This document shows, piece after piece, positions 60,886 through 64,000 of a stretch of DNA of 64,000 nucleotides. The DNA comes from Oasisia sp. SBJ-2009 (lineage: Eukaryota; Annelida; Polychaeta; Sabellida; Siboglinidae). The notes under the pieces were generated by a model. That model ran no database searches. It was not told the DNA's origin and worked only from the letters and a program-made list of their open reading frames with translations. The DNA is taken from the NCBI GenBank assembly GCA_964017155.1, contig OZ024857.1, forward strand, positions 18,392,435 through 18,456,434. Direction: 5' to 3'. A program made the position numbers and the translations under genes. Every line of letters starts with the position of its first letter. The stretch's first letter is position 1.

Positions 60886-62905
60886 CGCTCTACCTAGTCA
60901 TCTGCTGTCTTTATCAACCACTCTACCCAGTCACCTGCTGTCTTTGTCAACCACTCTATCCAGTCATCTGCTGTATTTATCAACCACTCTACCTAGTTAT
61001 CTGCTGTTTTTGTCAACCACTCTACCCAGTCATCTGCTGTCTTTGTCAACCACTCTACCCAGTCATCTGCTGTCTTCGTCAACCACTCTACCCGGTCATC
61101 TGCTGTCTTCGTCAACCACTCTACCCAGTCATCTGTTGTCTTTGTCAACCACCATACCAGGTAATCTACTGTCTTCGTCAACCACTCTACACAGTCATCT
61201 GTTGTCTTTGTCAACCACTCTACCCGGTCATCTGCTGTCTTTATCAACCACTCTACCCGGTCTTCTGTTGTGTTTGTCAACCACTCTACCCGGTCATCTG
61301 CTGTCTTTATCAACCACTCTGCCCGGTCATCTGCTGTCTTTATTAACCACTCTACCCAGTCATCTGTTGTGTTTGTCAACCACTCTACCCGGTCTTCTGC
61401 TGTTTTTATCAACCACTCTACCCGGTCATCTGCTGTCGTTATTAACCACTCTACCCGGTCATCGGCTGTCTTTATCAACCACTGTACCCGGTCATCTACT
61501 GTCTTTGTCAACCACTCTACCCGGTCATCTGCTGTCTTTGTCAACCACATTACCCAGTCATCTACTGTCTTTTTCAACCACTCTAACCGGTCATCTACTG
61601 TCTTCGTCAACCACTCTACCCAGTCATATACTGTCTTTGTCAACCACTCTACCCAGTCATCTACTGTCTTCGTCAACCACTATACCCAGTCATCTGCTGT
61701 CTTCGTCAACCACTCTACCCAGTCATCTGCTGTCTTTGTCAACCACTCTGCCCAGTCATCTGCTGTCTTTGTCAACCACTCTATCCAGTCATCTGTTGTC
61801 TTTATCGACCACTCTACCTAGTTATCTGCTGTCTTTATTAACCACTCTACCCGGTCATCTGCTGTCTTTATTAACCACTCTAACCGGTCATCTGATGTCT
61901 TTATTAACCACTCTACCCGGTCATCTGCTGTCTTTATTAACCACTCTACCCGGTCATCTGATGTCGTTATCAACCACTCTACCCAGTCATATGCTGTGTT
62001 TATCAACCACTCTACCCGGTCATCTGCTGTCTTTATTAACCACTCTACCCGGTCATCTGCTGTCTTCGTCAACCACCCTACCCGGTAATCTGATGTCTTT
62101 ATCAACCACTCTACCCGGTCATCTGCTGTCTTTATTAACCACTCTACCCGGTCATCTGATGTCGTTATCAACCACTCTACCCAGTCATATGCTGTCTTTA
62201 TCAACCACTCTACCCGGTCATCTGCTGTCTTTATTAACCACTCTACCCAGTCATCTGTTGTGTTTGTCAACCACTCTACCCGGTCTTCTGCTGTTTTTAT
62301 CAACCACTCTACCCGGTCATCTGCTGTCTTTATTAACCACTATACCCGGTCATCTGCTGTCTTTATTGACTACTCTACCCGGTCATCTGCTGTCTTTATC
62401 AATCACTCTACCCGGTCATCTGTTGTCTTTATTAACCACTCTACCCGGTAATCTGCTGTCTTTATTAACCACTCTACCCGGTCATCTGCTGTCTTTGTCA
62501 ACCACTCTACCCGGTCATCTGCTGTCTTTATCAACCACTCTACCCGGTCATCTGCTGTCTTTATTAACCACTCTACCCGGTCATCTGTTGTGTTTGTCAA
62601 CCACTCTACCCGGTCTTCTGCTGTTTTTATCAACCACTCTATCCAGTCATCTGTTGTGTTTGTCAACCACTCTACCCGGTCATCTGCTGTCTTTATTAAC
62701 CACTCTACCCAGTCATCTGCTGTCTTCGTCAACCACTCTACCCCGTCATCTGTTGTCTTTATCAACCGCTCTACCTAGTCATCTGCTGTCTTTATCAACC
62801 ACTCTACCCGGTCATCTGCTGTCTTCGTAAACCACACTATCCGCTCATCTGCTGTTTTCGTCAACCACTCTACCCAATCATCTGCTGTCTTCGTCAACCA
62901 CTCTA
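60886..62905. repeat. third, partial higher-order copy (shift 2,013 then 2,046)
   Basis: Repeats 58873-60885 at a shift of 2,013 bases up to about 61690, then at 2,046 because one extra 33-bp unit (around 61700-61735) is present. Only a few substitutions separate it from copy two, such as ACCC to ATCC near 62640. Confidence 0.9.
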
Positions 62906-63048
62906 CCCAATCATCTGCTGTCTTCGTCAACCACTCTACCCGGTCATCTGCTGTCTTCGTCAACCACTCTACCCAGTTATCTGTTGTCTTTGTCTATCCT
63001 GTCATCAGTTGTTTTATTCAACCACTGTACCCGGTCATCTGCTGTCTT

Positions 63049-63400
63049 CTACACCCTTTTTTGCCACTATTGCCATTGATGCTATAAAATCGCTTTTTTG
63101 TGGCGATCTGCTAGCAGATATCCTCATTTAATCTATGGAAGGTGTTTTAGAATGAGGTAAATGAAACATCCTCAACACCATGTTTTCCCAATCTTTAACC
63201 TGAGTAAAAACCTATCACCGTAAAATAAATCTCTCAAAATGCTTTCCAGTAGTGAATGTGATTTTTTACGAAGTGTGCAACCCATACCTCCGCGGGTACA
63301 ACGCAGTTTTCATATAGGTCATAACGTAGTAATATACACCTAATCCAGATACTGAACTATGGCGATCGTGTTTCTTCCAAAATGTACATCCTCGTAACAT
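63049..63400. other. no recognisable gene
   Basis: Unique-looking flank of the minisatellite. 63483-63838 is likewise without identifiable features. Confidence 0.6.
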
Positions 63401-63402
63401 TC

Positions 63403-63483
63403 ATATCGATATCGATATCGATATCGATATCGATATCGATATCGATATCGATATCGATATCGATATCGATATCGATATCGATA
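63403..63483. repeat. (ATATCG)n palindromic hexamer array
   Basis: About 13 perfect copies; each unit overlaps self-complementary ATCGAT and CGATATCG, so either strand can fold on itself. Confidence 0.95.
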
Positions 63484-63838
63484 ACGGCCAGGCAAGAAGA
63501 TGGCGTGAAATGCCAATAAAGATATATTATTTCGTCATTGACCTGTGCTCAACAAAATGATGGACGTATTTGAAATGTCAACTCGTCTGCTAAATGCTCC
63601 GGTGTAACCGCTAGTGACACGTTGATACTTCGTAAATGTATAACTTAACACTTCGTAACTATCACGCATGAACTAACAAACTATGCCGCCAGGGGACGGA
63701 CATTTTTGTTAGTAGAATTAATAGACCAACATAAGTGTAATTGTTTGGTATTTGTGGAGCAAACATCACTGTTCCGTTATTCCTGCCTTTCCTCTTCAAT
63801 AATCGTCGTTATGATGCAAACTACGGGAACACGTACAT

Positions 63839-63937
63839 TAAAACACGCACACACTCACATTCGCATACACGCTCACACACACACGCATACACGCACACGC
63901 ACACGCACACGCACACACGCACACACACAAACACACA

Positions 63938-64000
<63 letters not shown>
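63839..64000. repeat. (CA)n microsatellite at the window edge
   Basis: Degenerate CA/CG start becoming pure CA to the last base; it continues beyond the window. Confidence 0.95.

Larger units (their letters stand above)
52318..63048. repeat. 33-bp minisatellite, about 325 units, 10.7 kb
   Basis: Tandem units of TCAACCACTCTACCCGGTCA plus TCTGCTGTCTTTA, with variants at a few positions (CCCGGT/CCCAGT, CTTTGTC/CTTCGTC/CTTTATC, CTGCTG/CTACTG/CTGTTG). Because 33 is a multiple of three, two plus frames (11-residue units LSLSTTLPGHL and FVNHSTRSSAV) and one minus frame (DDRVEWLTKTA) stay open for hundreds of residues. There is no splice context, signal peptide or promoter to favour any frame. The last units (62950-63048) degenerate, as expected at an array edge. 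Confidence 0.95.

Noticed and set aside
52318..63048. CRISPR array
   Set aside because: 33-bp units are directly contiguous without spacers, in a eukaryotic context with no cas genes.

Overview
This is a stretch of an animal (metazoan) nuclear genome, most likely a marine invertebrate and plausibly a lophotrochozoan or mollusc. The reasons are spliced genes with GT-AG introns and matching phases, several decayed non-LTR retrotransposons, PIF/Harbinger-like and pogo/Tigger-like DNA transposons, foldback MITEs, a very high load of micro- and minisatellites, and a secreted single-IGFBP-domain gene of the kind known from molluscs. The species cannot be fixed from the sequence alone. Most long open reading frames here are tandem repeats and not genes.

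Two genes can be assembled exon by exon. (1) Minus strand, 13286 to 2567: a ten-exon gene for a 504-residue protein. Its N-terminal region resembles that of fibrous sheath-interacting protein 2 (FSIP2), followed by a long charged coiled coil and a short disordered tail. All nine introns have GT-AG ends and consistent phases, and many of them are filled by tandem arrays or transposons. (2) Plus strand, 47552 to 50294: a three-exon gene for a 149-residue secreted protein with a signal peptide and a 12-cysteine IGFBP N-terminal domain. Weaker coding signals are a thrombospondin-type-1-like exon near 641-850, a duplicated 12-codon first exon (27324 and 29762), an ETS/YY1-type gene start at 32324 and a possible terminal exon at 44525-44687.

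Layout: 1-2560 flank with one weak exon; 2567-13290 FSIP2-like gene; 13560-24960 transposon graveyard (four LINE fragments, three of the four foldback MITE copies, TA-repeat-associated GGGGCGTCGATC elements, remnant mobile-element ORFs); 25000-33700 sparse DNA with a (TCTCTG)n array, a duplicated promoter/first exon, an ETS/YY1 start and a Tigger remnant; 33711-36355 a layered GT/GC satellite; 36360-47500 sparse DNA with a LINE tail and a 1 kb (ATATT)n array; 47552-50294 the IGFBP gene; 52318-63048 a 10.7 kb array of about 325 units of 33 bp with a recent 4,092-bp higher-order structure; 63049-64000 flank with (ATATCG)n and (CA)n.

No single multi-gene system is visible. The most interesting signals are regulatory or structural: an array of about 21 CTCF-like motifs spaced 31 bp apart inside intron 7 of the FSIP2-like gene, paired X-box/CRE-like half-sites upstream of that gene, an intronic array repeating a branch-point-like motif next to its last acceptor, and the 33-bp higher-order minisatellite that stays open in frame for kilobases. 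No homology search could be run, so family names come from motif recognition.
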